64,000 nucleotides of DNA from Myxococcales bacterium 68-20 (GTDB taxonomy: Bacteria; Myxococcota_A; Polyangia; Polyangiales; Polyangiaceae), in assembly GCA_001899635.1 (NCBI GenBank), contig MKVQ01000049.1:89017-153016 (forward strand). The letters are read 5' to 3'. The translations under genes and the position numbers were made by a program. Shown piece after piece: positions 41,813 through 50,533 of this stretch; position 1 is the stretch's first letter, and every line of letters starts with the position of its first letter. The notes under the pieces are model-generated. The model was given only the letters and a program-made list of their open reading frames with translations. It was not told the DNA's origin and ran no database searches.

Positions 41813-42874
41813 ATGAACCCCTGTCCGCAGTGCGGCGCGATCCCTCAACCGTCGGACAAGTTTTGCAACATCTGCGGTACGCCCGTGGTGATGGGCGCAC
41901 CGCAAGGCTTCGGCGCTCCGCCTCCGCAGCAAGGAGGCTTCGGCGCTCCGCCTCCGCAGCAGGGAGGTTTCGGCGCTCCGCCGCCCAACGCGTACGGTGC
42001 ACCGCCCGGACAGGGCGCATCGCTTCGCTGCCAGATGGGCCACGACATCGCGCCGGGCGCGAGCTACTGCCCGCACGGCCATCCCATCGCCCTCGACGCG
42101 ATGCCGTTCGCCAACGATCAGTACGGCGGCGGTTACGGCCCGCAGCCGGGCGGCTTCGGCGCTCCGCCTCCGCAGCACGGCGGCTTCGGCGGTCAGCCGC
42201 AGTTCGGAGCCCCGGCAGGTCCCGGCGGTTTCGGCGCTCCGCCTCCGCAGCCGGGCTTCGGCCCCGATCCCAACGCGGGGTACGGCCAGCCCTATCAGGA
42301 TCCCAACGCGCAGTTCGGCGGTGGCTACGGCCAGCAGCCGGGCTTCGGCGCTCCGCCTCCGCAGCAGGGCGGCTTCGGTGGCTCTGGCGGTTACGCTCCG
42401 CCTCCGCCTCCGCAGCAGGGCTTCGGTGCACCGCCGCCACCAGCCCCAGGATTCCCGCCCCCGCAGCCCGGTGGGTTCCCCGGCGCTCCGGCGCCCGAGG
42501 CGCAGGCCGCTCCGGCACCTCAGCCGCCGCTGAACCTCCCGCCGAACGCGCTCCGCGGCTTCCTCATCTCCTACCAGTCCAACACCCAGGGCGACTTCTG
42601 GGCGCTCAGCGGCGGGCGCAAGACGGTCGGTCGCGCGAACTCCGGTGAGCAGGTCGACATCCCGCTCTCGGACGCGACGATCTCCTCGCGTCACGCGGCG
42701 TTCGTCATCGACGGCGTCGCGGGCACGGTCCAGATCGAGGACACCGGGTCGACGAACGGTACCTTCGTCAACGAGGAGCACATCGGCTTCAACGGGAAGC
42801 GCGAGCTCCGCGACGGCGACAAGGTTCGCTTCGGCGGCTACACGACGATCGTCAAAGTGATCGGTCGCGTCTAG
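41813..42874 (+). CDS. Zinc-ribbon / FHA-domain protein
   Basis: A 353-residue soluble protein. The N-terminus is a zinc ribbon (CPQCGAIPQPSDKFCNICG) and a second Cys/His cluster follows near 65-85 (LRCQMGHDIAPGASYCPHGH). Residues about 100-240 are a long Gly/Pro/Gln/Phe linker of repeated FGAPPPQQGG. The C-terminal FHA domain (about 250-350) has GRKTVGRANSG, ISSRHAAFVI and DTGSTNGTFVNEEHIG, the residues that read phosphothreonine. First gene of a phospho-signalling cluster with VWA-FHA, PP2C and FHA-ABC proteins. It presumably recruits kinase substrates. Confidence 0.88.
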   Translation: MNPCPQCGAIPQPSDKFCNICGTPVVMGAPQGFGAPPPQQGGFGAPPPQQGGFGAPPPNAYGAPPGQGASLRCQMGHDIAPGASYCPHGHPIALDAMPFANDQYGGGYGPQPGGFGAPPPQHGGFGGQPQFGAPAGPGGFGAPPPQPGFGPDPNAGYGQPYQDPNAQFGGGYGQQPGFGAPPPQQGGFGGSGGYAPPPPPQQGFGAPPPPAPGFPPPQPGGFPGAPAPEAQAAPAPQPPLNLPPNALRGFLISYQSNTQGDFWALSGGRKTVGRANSGEQVDIPLSDATISSRHAAFVIDGVAGTVQIEDTGSTNGTFVNEEHIGFNGKRELRDGDKVRFGGYTTIVKVIGRV

Positions 42875-43042
42875 TACTGCGACGCGCGCCGGAGCTTCGG
42901 TTCCGCTCCCGCTCGGCTTCGCCGGGCGGGATGAGCGTCGCTGCGCCGTCCGCGAAAAGGCGCGATTATTCCGGGCGATTTTTGAACGACGGGCGTAACG
43001 GCCACAGCGCCATTGCGCCCGATGTGTAGTAGGCTCGCGCGC

Positions 43043-45577
43043 GTGAGACGCTCCATGGGCTCGAGGCTGTTCGCCTGGATCACGTTACTCGCGATCCTGC
43101 TCTTCGCTCAGACGTCGTTCGCGGCGCCGGAGGCACATATCCTCCGGATCGATCCGCGCGCAGGCGTCCAGGACGGTCAACCGATCCTGACCACCGTCAT
43201 CGAGCTCGTTCAGTTCACGCCGATGAGCGAGGTGGTGACGAACGCGGGTTGCGGCTCGCAGCGCGGAGATGCGCTGCTCGACTGCATCTCCAACGCGGTC
43301 GAGCAGAAGAACGTGATGTGGAAGGCGTTCCAGTTCCCGGATCCGGGCGCTCGCCTCCTCGTTCGCGTCGACGGCGGTGAGAACCCCGCCAAGCTCCACT
43401 CGAAGGCCACGTGGGGAGCCTCGACCAAGGATCCTCTCGTCGGCACGGCGTGGCTGATCGCGCTCGACGCGTCGAGCCTGATGGGCCCGCGCTACACGGA
43501 CGCGCGCGAAGTCGCGAACCAGATCATCAACGCGCTCGGCCCGAACGACATCGCGAAGCTGATCATCTTCGACGATCGCATCAGCCCCTACGTTGCGAAC
43601 TCGCCGTGGGTGCCCGCCGCGCAGAAGGCGCAGCTCGTCAAGATCCTCCAGGCGAATCCGTCGCCGTCGCCGTCGCACCAGCGCGCGCGCCCGCTGTTCA
43701 ACCAGCTCAAGAACATCACCAAGTCGTTCGGCGATCTCGGTAACACCGACTCGATCCAGAACATCCCGATGCACCAGGCGATGGTGCTGCTCTCGAACGG
43801 CTCCGGCCGCGAGGACGCGGCGAGCGCCGCGATCAGCGCGGAGGGCCTCAAGCAGTACTTCAACAAGGGGCGCTTCCCCGAGGACAACCCCCTCGCGCCG
43901 AAGACGCCGCTGCCGGTCATTTCGATCTTCTTCCCCAACGCGAAGGGGTTCACCAACGACGTCTACGCGATGAACGACCTGCAGTTCATGCAGGACATCG
44001 CGAACCCGGAGATCGGCGGCTTCTTCGACATCGTCCGCGCGGGGCAGGGCGTCTCGAAAGCGACGACGATCCTGTCGCTCATCAAGGCGCGCTTCAACGC
44101 GATGTGGGTCGTGAAGTGGCGCCTCTCGTGCCTCGCATCCACGGCCGAGCAGACGTTCAACCTCGTCTTCCAGGGCTCGACCCCGATAAAGCCGGACGGC
44201 TCCTTCAGGGACGTCCCAATCGGCATCGATCCGACGTCGTGGCCGCTCGACATCAACATGGCGCAGACGAAGGCCGAGGCGGAGGCGAACCCGGTCCATC
44301 CGGGCGGCACGTTCCGCGTCTACGGTGACTTCTGCTGGGGCGGCGACAAGAACCGCGCAGAGGCGTACTTCGTCCCCGCGGGTACCAACCCCAACCAGAG
44401 CATCAACAAGAACGACCCCGACGTCGCGAAGAAGGCGATCCAGCACCTCGTCGCACAGAACATGCGCGGCGGGTCGGTCGAGGCTGGCGACACCTTCGTC
44501 GTCCTCAACGTCCCCGACGAGGAGAAGATCCTCGAGGGCGAGGGCGAGAACATGATCACGCGCCTCGTCGTCTACGACAACAAGGCGAAGCGCGGCAGCG
44601 GCGTCACCGCGGAGACCGTGATCACGCTCAAGGCGAGCAAGAAGCCGTTCAACCTTCCGCTCATCCTCGGCGCGGCGGGCATCGTCGTCGTCATCCTGCT
44701 CCTCGTCGTCGTGCTCCTTCGCGGTGGCGGCGGCGGTGGGAAAGGCAAGCGCTCGAACCAGCCGCCGCCCGCGCCGATCATCGCCGGCGGTGGTGGCCCT
44801 CCCTACGGCGGTGGCGCGCCTCCCTACGGCGGTGCACCTCCGTACGGCGGAGGCGGTGGCAACTATCCGCCTGCTGGTGGCGGGTACGGCGCGGCGCCGG
44901 AGAACATCGCTCCGCAGGCGTACGTCGCTCCTGCAGCCGCTCCTGCAGCACCTCCCGTGTTAGCGGCGGGCCCCCCGCCACCCGAGCCTAGGCCAGCCGA
45001 ACCGGGAGGAGGTGGCTACCCTTTAGCATCAGCGGGGGGCGCACCGATCGAGGTGCGCTGCCCCGCATGCAGCATGACGACGCTCGCGATGCCGGGGCAG
45101 GCATCGGTGTGCTTCTCGTGCGGTCAGCCGCTCCCGAAGGACATCGCCACGGCAGCGCTCGCCGCCGCACCAGCCGCGACGTCCGCGGCGCCGGGCGGGC
45201 AAGGCAGCGCCCCCGCGTTTCCACTCACGAGCGCCCTGCAAGCGCAGCAGCTCGAGCCTCCTCCTAATCCGTACGGCACCACGCCGACATCGGCGACGAT
45301 CGTCGGCGCGGCGGGCCAGTTCGCCATTCGCAGCGGGGTCGAGGTCCGAGTCGGCCGTGACCCCGCGGCGTGCCCGATTACATTGACCGAGCCACGCGTG
45401 AGCGGTGTGCATGCCACGCTTCAGTTCGAAGGCGGCCAGCTCAGCGTTCGCGATGAGGGCTCGAACAACGGGACGTACGTCTCCGGCACCCGCATCCCTG
45501 CGCACGTCTGGACACCGGTGTTCGCCGGCGCAAGCCTTCGGTTTGGGCCTGTCGAGTTCACCGTGAAGATCGACTGA
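43043..45577 (+). CDS. VWA-like / transmembrane / zinc-ribbon / FHA protein
   Basis: About 844 residues from the GTG at 43043 (the ATGs at 43022 and 43055 are alternatives). A signal peptide (LFAWITLLAILLFAQTSFAA) is followed by a large periplasmic region with a VWA-like fold (WLIALDASSLMGPRYTDARE; IAKLIIFDDRISPYV). A membrane helix (LPLILGAAGIVVVILLLVVV) near residue 550 leads to a cytoplasmic Gly/Pro-rich linker, a zinc ribbon (VRCPACSMTTLAM, SVCFSCGQPL) and a C-terminal FHA domain (VRVGRDPAACPITL, SNNGTYVSGTRI). The layout connects an outside ligand-binding VWA-like domain to an inside phosphothreonine reader. 18 bp before the PP2C gene. Confidence 0.85.
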   Translation: MRRSMGSRLFAWITLLAILLFAQTSFAAPEAHILRIDPRAGVQDGQPILTTVIELVQFTPMSEVVTNAGCGSQRGDALLDCISNAVEQKNVMWKAFQFPDPGARLLVRVDGGENPAKLHSKATWGASTKDPLVGTAWLIALDASSLMGPRYTDAREVANQIINALGPNDIAKLIIFDDRISPYVANSPWVPAAQKAQLVKILQANPSPSPSHQRARPLFNQLKNITKSFGDLGNTDSIQNIPMHQAMVLLSNGSGREDAASAAISAEGLKQYFNKGRFPEDNPLAPKTPLPVISIFFPNAKGFTNDVYAMNDLQFMQDIANPEIGGFFDIVRAGQGVSKATTILSLIKARFNAMWVVKWRLSCLASTAEQTFNLVFQGSTPIKPDGSFRDVPIGIDPTSWPLDINMAQTKAEAEANPVHPGGTFRVYGDFCWGGDKNRAEAYFVPAGTNPNQSINKNDPDVAKKAIQHLVAQNMRGGSVEAGDTFVVLNVPDEEKILEGEGENMITRLVVYDNKAKRGSGVTAETVITLKASKKPFNLPLILGAAGIVVVILLLVVVLLRGGGGGGKGKRSNQPPPAPIIAGGGGPPYGGGAPPYGGAPPYGGGGGNYPPAGGGYGAAPENIAPQAYVAPAAAPAAPPVLAAGPPPPEPRPAEPGGGGYPLASAGGAPIEVRCPACSMTTLAMPGQASVCFSCGQPLPKDIATAALAAAPAATSAAPGGQGSAPAFPLTSALQAQQLEPPPNPYGTTPTSATIVGAAGQFAIRSGVEVRVGRDPAACPITLTEPRVSGVHATLQFEGGQLSVRDEGSNNGTYVSGTRIPAHVWTPVFAGASLRFGPVEFTVKID

Positions 45578-45595
45578 GAAGTACCGAGCGTCGAG

Positions 45596-46960
45596 ATGAG
45601 CACGAGCTCCAAGATCCCCGCCGTCGAGATCGCCGTTCGCACGGATCCCGGGCGCGATCCGGACAAGCAGGTCAACGAGGACTCCTCGATCCAGAAGGAG
45701 ACGTCGCTCGGCCTGCTCGCGGTCGTGTGCGACGGGATGGGCGGACACGCGGGAGGCAAGGAGGCCTCCGAGCTCGCCATCTCCACGATCGTGGAGATCA
45801 TCGAGGCCGCGCCCGCAGCGACCAACCCCGGCGTCGCGCTGAAGCGAGCGATCGAGGAGGCGAACGCGCGCATCTGGTCGATGCCGACCGCCGAGGCGGG
45901 CTACCGGCCAGGCTCGACGGTCGTCGCCGTCCTCGCGCACGAGGCAGGCGCCGAGGTCGCGCACGTCGGAGACAGCCGGCTCTATCTCGTGCACGCAGGC
46001 ACCATCTCGCAGGTCACGCGCGACCACTCGATGGTCCAGGAGATGGTCGATCGGAAACTGATCCGCGCCGAAGACGCGGCGCAGCACCCCGACGCGAACA
46101 AGATCCTGCGCGCGCTCGGGATCGCGAAGGACGTCGACGTCGATCTCCGAGCCGAGCCGCTCGTCTACGTCACGGGTGACGTGCTCGTCCTCTGCTCGGA
46201 CGGCCTGAGCGATCTCGTCGAGCCCGCCGAGATCCTCGAGATCGCCGGCTCACATTCTCCCGCCCAGGCCGCCGGGCGGTTCGTCGATCTCGCGAACGCG
46301 CGCGGCGGTCACGACAACATCACCGCGATGGTCCTCCGGATGAAGGCCAGCGCGACTCCGGGCGACGCGCCGACGCTGCTCAAGACGGTCGCCTTCACGG
46401 CGCACGCGCCTCTCGCGGAGCCGACGGAGAAGAGTGCCGGGCCGACCGGCACCTTGGTGTCGCCGCCGATGGCTCCTCCGCCCGGCGTGGCGCCCACGAT
46501 GCTCGAGGCGCTGCCGGCGCCTCCGGCCGGTGCGGTCCCGCGGCCACCGCCGTCGGGACAGTCGGTCGCGATCCCGCCTGCGCCGCCGTCAGCGCAGCCT
46601 CATGGTCGTGCGCGCACGCCGATGCTCGTGCTCGGCCTCGTGCTCGCGGTCATCGCCGTCGGGATCCTCGCCGCCGTCGTCGTCCTCGCGAATCGTCCCG
46701 GACGTCATCGCGCGGTCCCGCTCATCGAGGAGGAGCCGCGCGAGGCGGCGGCCCCGCTCGAGGATGACGGCGGGCCCGATCCGGTCGAGCCGACCGTCGC
46801 TCCCGCGCCGCCGCTGGAGCCGACCTCGAAGCCGGGGCACCGCGACGGCGGCACGTCGGATCCGTGTGGTGCGCTCCGGCGCTTGCGTGACGCCGATGCG
46901 TCGGCGCGCGTGCTCACGCATCTCGAAGAGCGTTGCCGCGCAAGCGGCGGCACGCCCTGA
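45596..46960 (+). CDS. PP2C-type Ser/Thr protein phosphatase, membrane-anchored
   Basis: A 454-residue protein. The catalytic PP2C domain (about 10-250) has the metal motifs VCDGMGGHAGG, YRPGSTVVAVLAHE, HVGDSRLY, LVLCSDGLSDLV and GGHDNITAMVL. A Pro/Ala-rich linker, a membrane helix near 350 (MLVLGLVLAVIAVGILAAVV) and a short acidic, Cys-containing C-terminus follow. It should reverse phosphorylation by Ser/Thr kinases; it lies between two FHA proteins and near the kinase at 50534-52054, so these probably form one circuit (inference). Confidence 0.92.
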   Translation: MSTSSKIPAVEIAVRTDPGRDPDKQVNEDSSIQKETSLGLLAVVCDGMGGHAGGKEASELAISTIVEIIEAAPAATNPGVALKRAIEEANARIWSMPTAEAGYRPGSTVVAVLAHEAGAEVAHVGDSRLYLVHAGTISQVTRDHSMVQEMVDRKLIRAEDAAQHPDANKILRALGIAKDVDVDLRAEPLVYVTGDVLVLCSDGLSDLVEPAEILEIAGSHSPAQAAGRFVDLANARGGHDNITAMVLRMKASATPGDAPTLLKTVAFTAHAPLAEPTEKSAGPTGTLVSPPMAPPPGVAPTMLEALPAPPAGAVPRPPPSGQSVAIPPAPPSAQPHGRARTPMLVLGLVLAVIAVGILAAVVVLANRPGRHRAVPLIEEEPREAAAPLEDDGGPDPVEPTVAPAPPLEPTSKPGHRDGGTSDPCGALRRLRDADASARVLTHLEERCRASGGTP

Positions 46961-47097
46961 GCGACGAGACCGAGCGACGGCGAGCTCGACGGGCAGAGCC
47001 CCTCGTACGCAACCGAGGCTCAACCGTGCCGTCCGTTCGTCGGAAAAGCCCGAGATCGCCTGCAGCGCGGGCCGAAGCCCTGTAGGATGGCGAGCCC

Positions 47098-50076
47098 ATG
47101 ATTCCCGGCTTCGGCAAGGAGCAGCTTACGCTCGGCAGTGCACCCGACAACGACGTCGTCCTTCAGGGACCCGGCGTCGCGCCGCATCACGCGCGGCTCG
47201 TCAAGCAGGGTGCGAACCTGACGTTCATCGACAACGGCGCGGCCCCTTCGTTCGCGAACGGCGCTCCGGTGCAGCCGAACACGCCGGTGCCGTTCGACTT
47301 CCGGACGCAGTTCTCGCTCGGTCAGGTGCAGGTCCCGCTCTCGCACCCCGCGATCGTGATGATGATCATGTCGCGCGGTCAGGCGAACGGCCCGCCCGGG
47401 CACATCCTCGTCGGACGCGAGCCCTCGACGTCGTCGCTCGTGATCGGCAGCGGCTCCGTCAGCTCGACGCACGCGACCGTGATGATGGACCGGATGATGG
47501 TCCAGGACTCCGGCTCGACGAGCGGTACGTATGTCGGAGGCTCGCGTATCCCTCCGAACGCGCTCGTTCCGGTCGATCCGAACGGCGTCGTCGCGTTCGG
47601 TCCGATCCCGATTCCCGTCTCGCTTCTCGGTCAGATCGCGCAGGCGCTCGGCGGCGGCGCGCCTGCAGGCGCGAGCGCGCAGGGGCCGGCGGGGCAGGCG
47701 CCTCCGGGAGCCACCGGCGGCGGTGGTGCTCGGAAGCACCGCACCGTCATCGGCGAGCTCGATCTCAAGCAGCTCCAGGGCGGCACCATCTCGATCGGCC
47801 GAACGCCGGACAACAAGATCGTCGTCCCGCACCCGCAGGTCTCGGCGCGGCACGCGCAGATCATCGACCAGGGCGGGAACCTCTTCCTCGAGGATCTCGG
47901 CAGCGGCAACGGCACGTTCGTCCGCGGCCAGCGCCTCGCGCGCGGTCAGCGCGTCCCGGTGCAGAACGGCGAGAAGGTCTACATCGGCCCGATGCCCCTG
48001 GTGATCCAGATCGCCGGGCAGCAGGTCAACGTCGTCGTCGAGGACCAACAGGCCTCGTGGGCGGGCAAGCCGCTCTACGAGATCGAAGCGTGGGACCTCT
48101 TCCTCGAGGTGCCCGATCGCGACGACAAGGCCAAGATGAAGGTCTTGCTCGACCACGTGTCGTTCAAGGCGCTTCCCGGCGACATGATCGCCCTCATGGG
48201 GCCGTCGGGAGCAGGCAAGACGACGCTCCTGATGACGCTGAACGGGTACCTGCCGCCGACGAGCGGTCAGGTCCGGATCAACGGCGAGGACCTCTACGCG
48301 ATCTACGACGCGCTCCGCGGTGTCATCGGGTACGTCCCGCAGGACGACATCGTCCATCCCGAGCTCACCGTCTTCGAGGCGGTGAAGTACTCGGCGCGCT
48401 TCCGCCTCCCGAACGACTACTCCGAGGCCGAGATCGACGCGCGCGTCGAGCAGACGCTGAAGGACCTCGGGCTCGAGGGAGTGAAGAACCTCCAGATCGG
48501 AAAGCCGGAGAAGAAGGTGCTCTCCGGCGGTCAGCGCAAGCGCGTGAACATCGCGCTCGAGCTCGTCACCGACCCGGTCATCCTCTTCCTCGACGAGCCC
48601 ACCTCCGGCCTCGCCGCTGACGACACGACCGCGCTGATCAACCTCTTGCACGATCTCACCAAGAAGACCGGCAAGACGATCATCATGACGATCCACCAGC
48701 CCGCGAAGGACGAATACGAGAAGTTCAATCTCGCGTTCATCATGGGCTACGGCGGCATCCCGACGTACTACGGCCCCACCGGGACGCCGAGCTACCGGTT
48801 CTTCGCGTCGCTGATCGAGAACCCGAACAGCCCGTACCGGAACAACCCCACCGCGCAGAACCGCGTCATCGACAACCCACGCGACATGTTCGACATGCTG
48901 AACATGCGCGAGCGCGGCGTGCACGAACAGATGAAGCAGCGGGACCCGAACGTCCCGCGCAATCTGGCGCGCCTCGAGGCGGCGAAGCAGTGGCGCGGCG
49001 AGTTCATGCACCAGGGCAACCCGGTGTTCCAGCAGATGTTCTCCGGCCGGCGCGCGGTCGGTACGGACCCTGCTGCGCGCGGCGTTCCGAGCCGGCCCAA
49101 CGTCGCCCTCTTCACGCAGCTCAAGCTCCTGATGAGCCGCTACTGGAAGGTGAAGATCCGCGACCGTGCCGGCGCGATGATCATGTTCCTCCAGGCGCCG
49201 ATCATCGGCGTGATGCTCGCGTTCGTCTTCGCAGGGCAGCAGAAGGCGGTGCCGTTCTGGTGTCTCGGCGCGCTCCAGGAGCTCGGGAAGAAGGTCCAGA
49301 GCTCCGAGGGCTCGAGCGATCTGCTCGCGCGCATGGTCCCCACGAGCGACAACACCGCGGCGATGTTCTTCGTCGTCGTCTCCGCGGTCTGGTTCGGGAC
49401 CTCGAACTCGGCGCGCGAGATCGTCACCGAGCGCGCGGTCTACCTCCGAGAGCGAATGGTCAACCTCTCGCTCTTCAACTACGTCTTCTCGAAGTACATC
49501 ATCCTGAGCCTCGTCTGCATCTTCCAGTGCACCGTGCTGCACGGGATCGTGTTCTTCACGCTCGGCTTCAACGGCGGGATCCCCGCGTTCCTGATGGAGC
49601 TGGCCGTCATCATCTCGGTGGCGATGAACGCGACCGCGCTCGGCCTCCTGCTCTCGACGGCGGTGACCTCGGCGGAAGCGGCAATGTCGCTCACTCCGAT
49701 CGCGCTCATCCCGCAGGTCGTCCTCGGCGGTCTGATGGTGCCGATGACCACGAACCCGATGCTCAAGCCGCTCATGTACATCATGCCGGCGCGCTGGGGC
49801 TTCGAGGGATCGATCGCGCACGAGCGCCTCGCGATCGCGAAGGATCCGGCGTGGTTCATCAATCTCCAGAACGCGTCGCTCAACAGCCCGCCCGACTACG
49901 TGTTCGGCGGCTACTTCCAGTGCGCGATCGCCCAGATGGGATCGGAGACGCTCAAGGGCGCGTGGGGCTTCTCCTCCTACGCGGACTTCTGGCTCCCGAT
50001 CGCGGTCCTCCTCGGAATGACCGCGGTGATGCTCGGTCTCCTCCTCATCCTCTTGAAGCGGCGCGACCCGGTCTGA
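47098..50076 (+). CDS. ABCG-type transporter with three N-terminal FHA-like domains
   Basis: A 992-residue fusion. Residues about 1-95 and 95-180 are FHA-like (LTLGSAPDNDVVLQGPGVAP; HILVGREPSTSSLVIGSGSV then SGSTSGTYVGGSRIP). Residues about 215-315 are a third and best-kept FHA (ISIGRTPDNKIVVPHPQVSA, GSGNGTFVRGQRL). The ABC ATPase (about 330-560) has Walker A GPSGAGKTTLL near 370, signature LSGGQRKRVNIALEL near 475 and Walker B ILFLDEPTSGL near 495. The C-terminal ABC2-type membrane domain (about 675-992) has six hydrophobic segments. This is an exporter-type half transporter whose activity may be gated by phosphothreonine binding. Cargo is unknown. A strong hairpin follows the stop. Confidence 0.93.
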   Translation: MIPGFGKEQLTLGSAPDNDVVLQGPGVAPHHARLVKQGANLTFIDNGAAPSFANGAPVQPNTPVPFDFRTQFSLGQVQVPLSHPAIVMMIMSRGQANGPPGHILVGREPSTSSLVIGSGSVSSTHATVMMDRMMVQDSGSTSGTYVGGSRIPPNALVPVDPNGVVAFGPIPIPVSLLGQIAQALGGGAPAGASAQGPAGQAPPGATGGGGARKHRTVIGELDLKQLQGGTISIGRTPDNKIVVPHPQVSARHAQIIDQGGNLFLEDLGSGNGTFVRGQRLARGQRVPVQNGEKVYIGPMPLVIQIAGQQVNVVVEDQQASWAGKPLYEIEAWDLFLEVPDRDDKAKMKVLLDHVSFKALPGDMIALMGPSGAGKTTLLMTLNGYLPPTSGQVRINGEDLYAIYDALRGVIGYVPQDDIVHPELTVFEAVKYSARFRLPNDYSEAEIDARVEQTLKDLGLEGVKNLQIGKPEKKVLSGGQRKRVNIALELVTDPVILFLDEPTSGLAADDTTALINLLHDLTKKTGKTIIMTIHQPAKDEYEKFNLAFIMGYGGIPTYYGPTGTPSYRFFASLIENPNSPYRNNPTAQNRVIDNPRDMFDMLNMRERGVHEQMKQRDPNVPRNLARLEAAKQWRGEFMHQGNPVFQQMFSGRRAVGTDPAARGVPSRPNVALFTQLKLLMSRYWKVKIRDRAGAMIMFLQAPIIGVMLAFVFAGQQKAVPFWCLGALQELGKKVQSSEGSSDLLARMVPTSDNTAAMFFVVVSAVWFGTSNSAREIVTERAVYLRERMVNLSLFNYVFSKYIILSLVCIFQCTVLHGIVFFTLGFNGGIPAFLMELAVIISVAMNATALGLLLSTAVTSAEAAMSLTPIALIPQVVLGGLMVPMTTNPMLKPLMYIMPARWGFEGSIAHERLAIAKDPAWFINLQNASLNSPPDYVFGGYFQCAIAQMGSETLKGAWGFSSYADFWLPIAVLLGMTAVMLGLLLILLKRRDPV

Positions 50077-50096
50077 TCCAACGGATCAGCTCGTCG

Positions 50097-50146
50097 ACTC
50101 TCGTGCGCACACATCCGCGCACGAGAGTTCGATGAACGTGTCTTTT
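50097..50146 (+). terminator. Terminator-like hairpin after the ABC transporter gene
   Basis: A perfect 12-bp stem ACTCTCGTGCGC / GCGCACGAGAGT (50097-50108 / 50117-50128) with an 8-base loop, then a TTTTT run at 50142-50146. A second, smaller hairpin (CTGATCC/GGATCAG, 50073-50089) immediately precedes it and includes the gene's stop codon. Confidence 0.6.
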
Positions 50147-50199
50147 TCCTCAACAAAGCAACGAAACGCGGTCATGTATCAGGCAGAGGCTTGCTTGAT

Positions 50200-50508
50200 A
50201 TGTCTTCGATTCACGACCGTGTGACGCGCGTGCAAACGGGCGAGGGGGCACCGCCGAAGGCTGAGCACCCGACGACGGCCCCGAACGAGGGCTGGCTTAC
50301 CTTCGAGGCGTATGTTGCGTGGGTGGCGACCTCATCCGGAGTGTCGTCGATCGCACTCTCGACGCCGTCGTCGATGGATGGCGAACGCGAGATCGAAGAT
50401 CAGCGCTCGACGATCCGCTCCCTCTCGCGTCGGCAGACGCGCAGGATCTCGCGCGGCCACCGGCGCTCGCTGGCGGCGTTGCGGCGGGTGTTGTCGAAGA
50501 CCGGCTGA
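50200..50508 (+). CDS. Possible small protein, 102 aa
   Basis: An ATG frame beginning MSSIHDRVTRVQTGEGAPPK and ending in an Arg/Ser-rich tail. Third positions are markedly G/C in its second half, more than in the competing frame at 50319-50531. No ribosome-binding site, family or membrane segment is visible. It could be a real basic protein or chance; it converges on the kinase gene with 25 bp between stops. Confidence 0.35.
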   Translation: MSSIHDRVTRVQTGEGAPPKAEHPTTAPNEGWLTFEAYVAWVATSSGVSSIALSTPSSMDGEREIEDQRSTIRSLSRRQTRRISRGHRRSLAALRRVLSKTG

Positions 50509-50533
50509 GCTCGTTGCGCTCGGACGGGTGACG

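Noticed and set aside
47020-49821. A 933-codon minus-strand frame opposite the FHA-ABC gene.
   Set aside because: The plus-strand frame has Walker A, signature and Walker B motifs; the antisense product has none and is Arg/Glu-rich shadow sequence.
50319-50531. A GTG frame of 70 codons beginning GGDLIRSVVDRTLDAVVDGW.
   Set aside because: Its third positions are less G/C-rich than the competing frame at 50200-50508 and it has no ribosome-binding site; at most one of the two is real.
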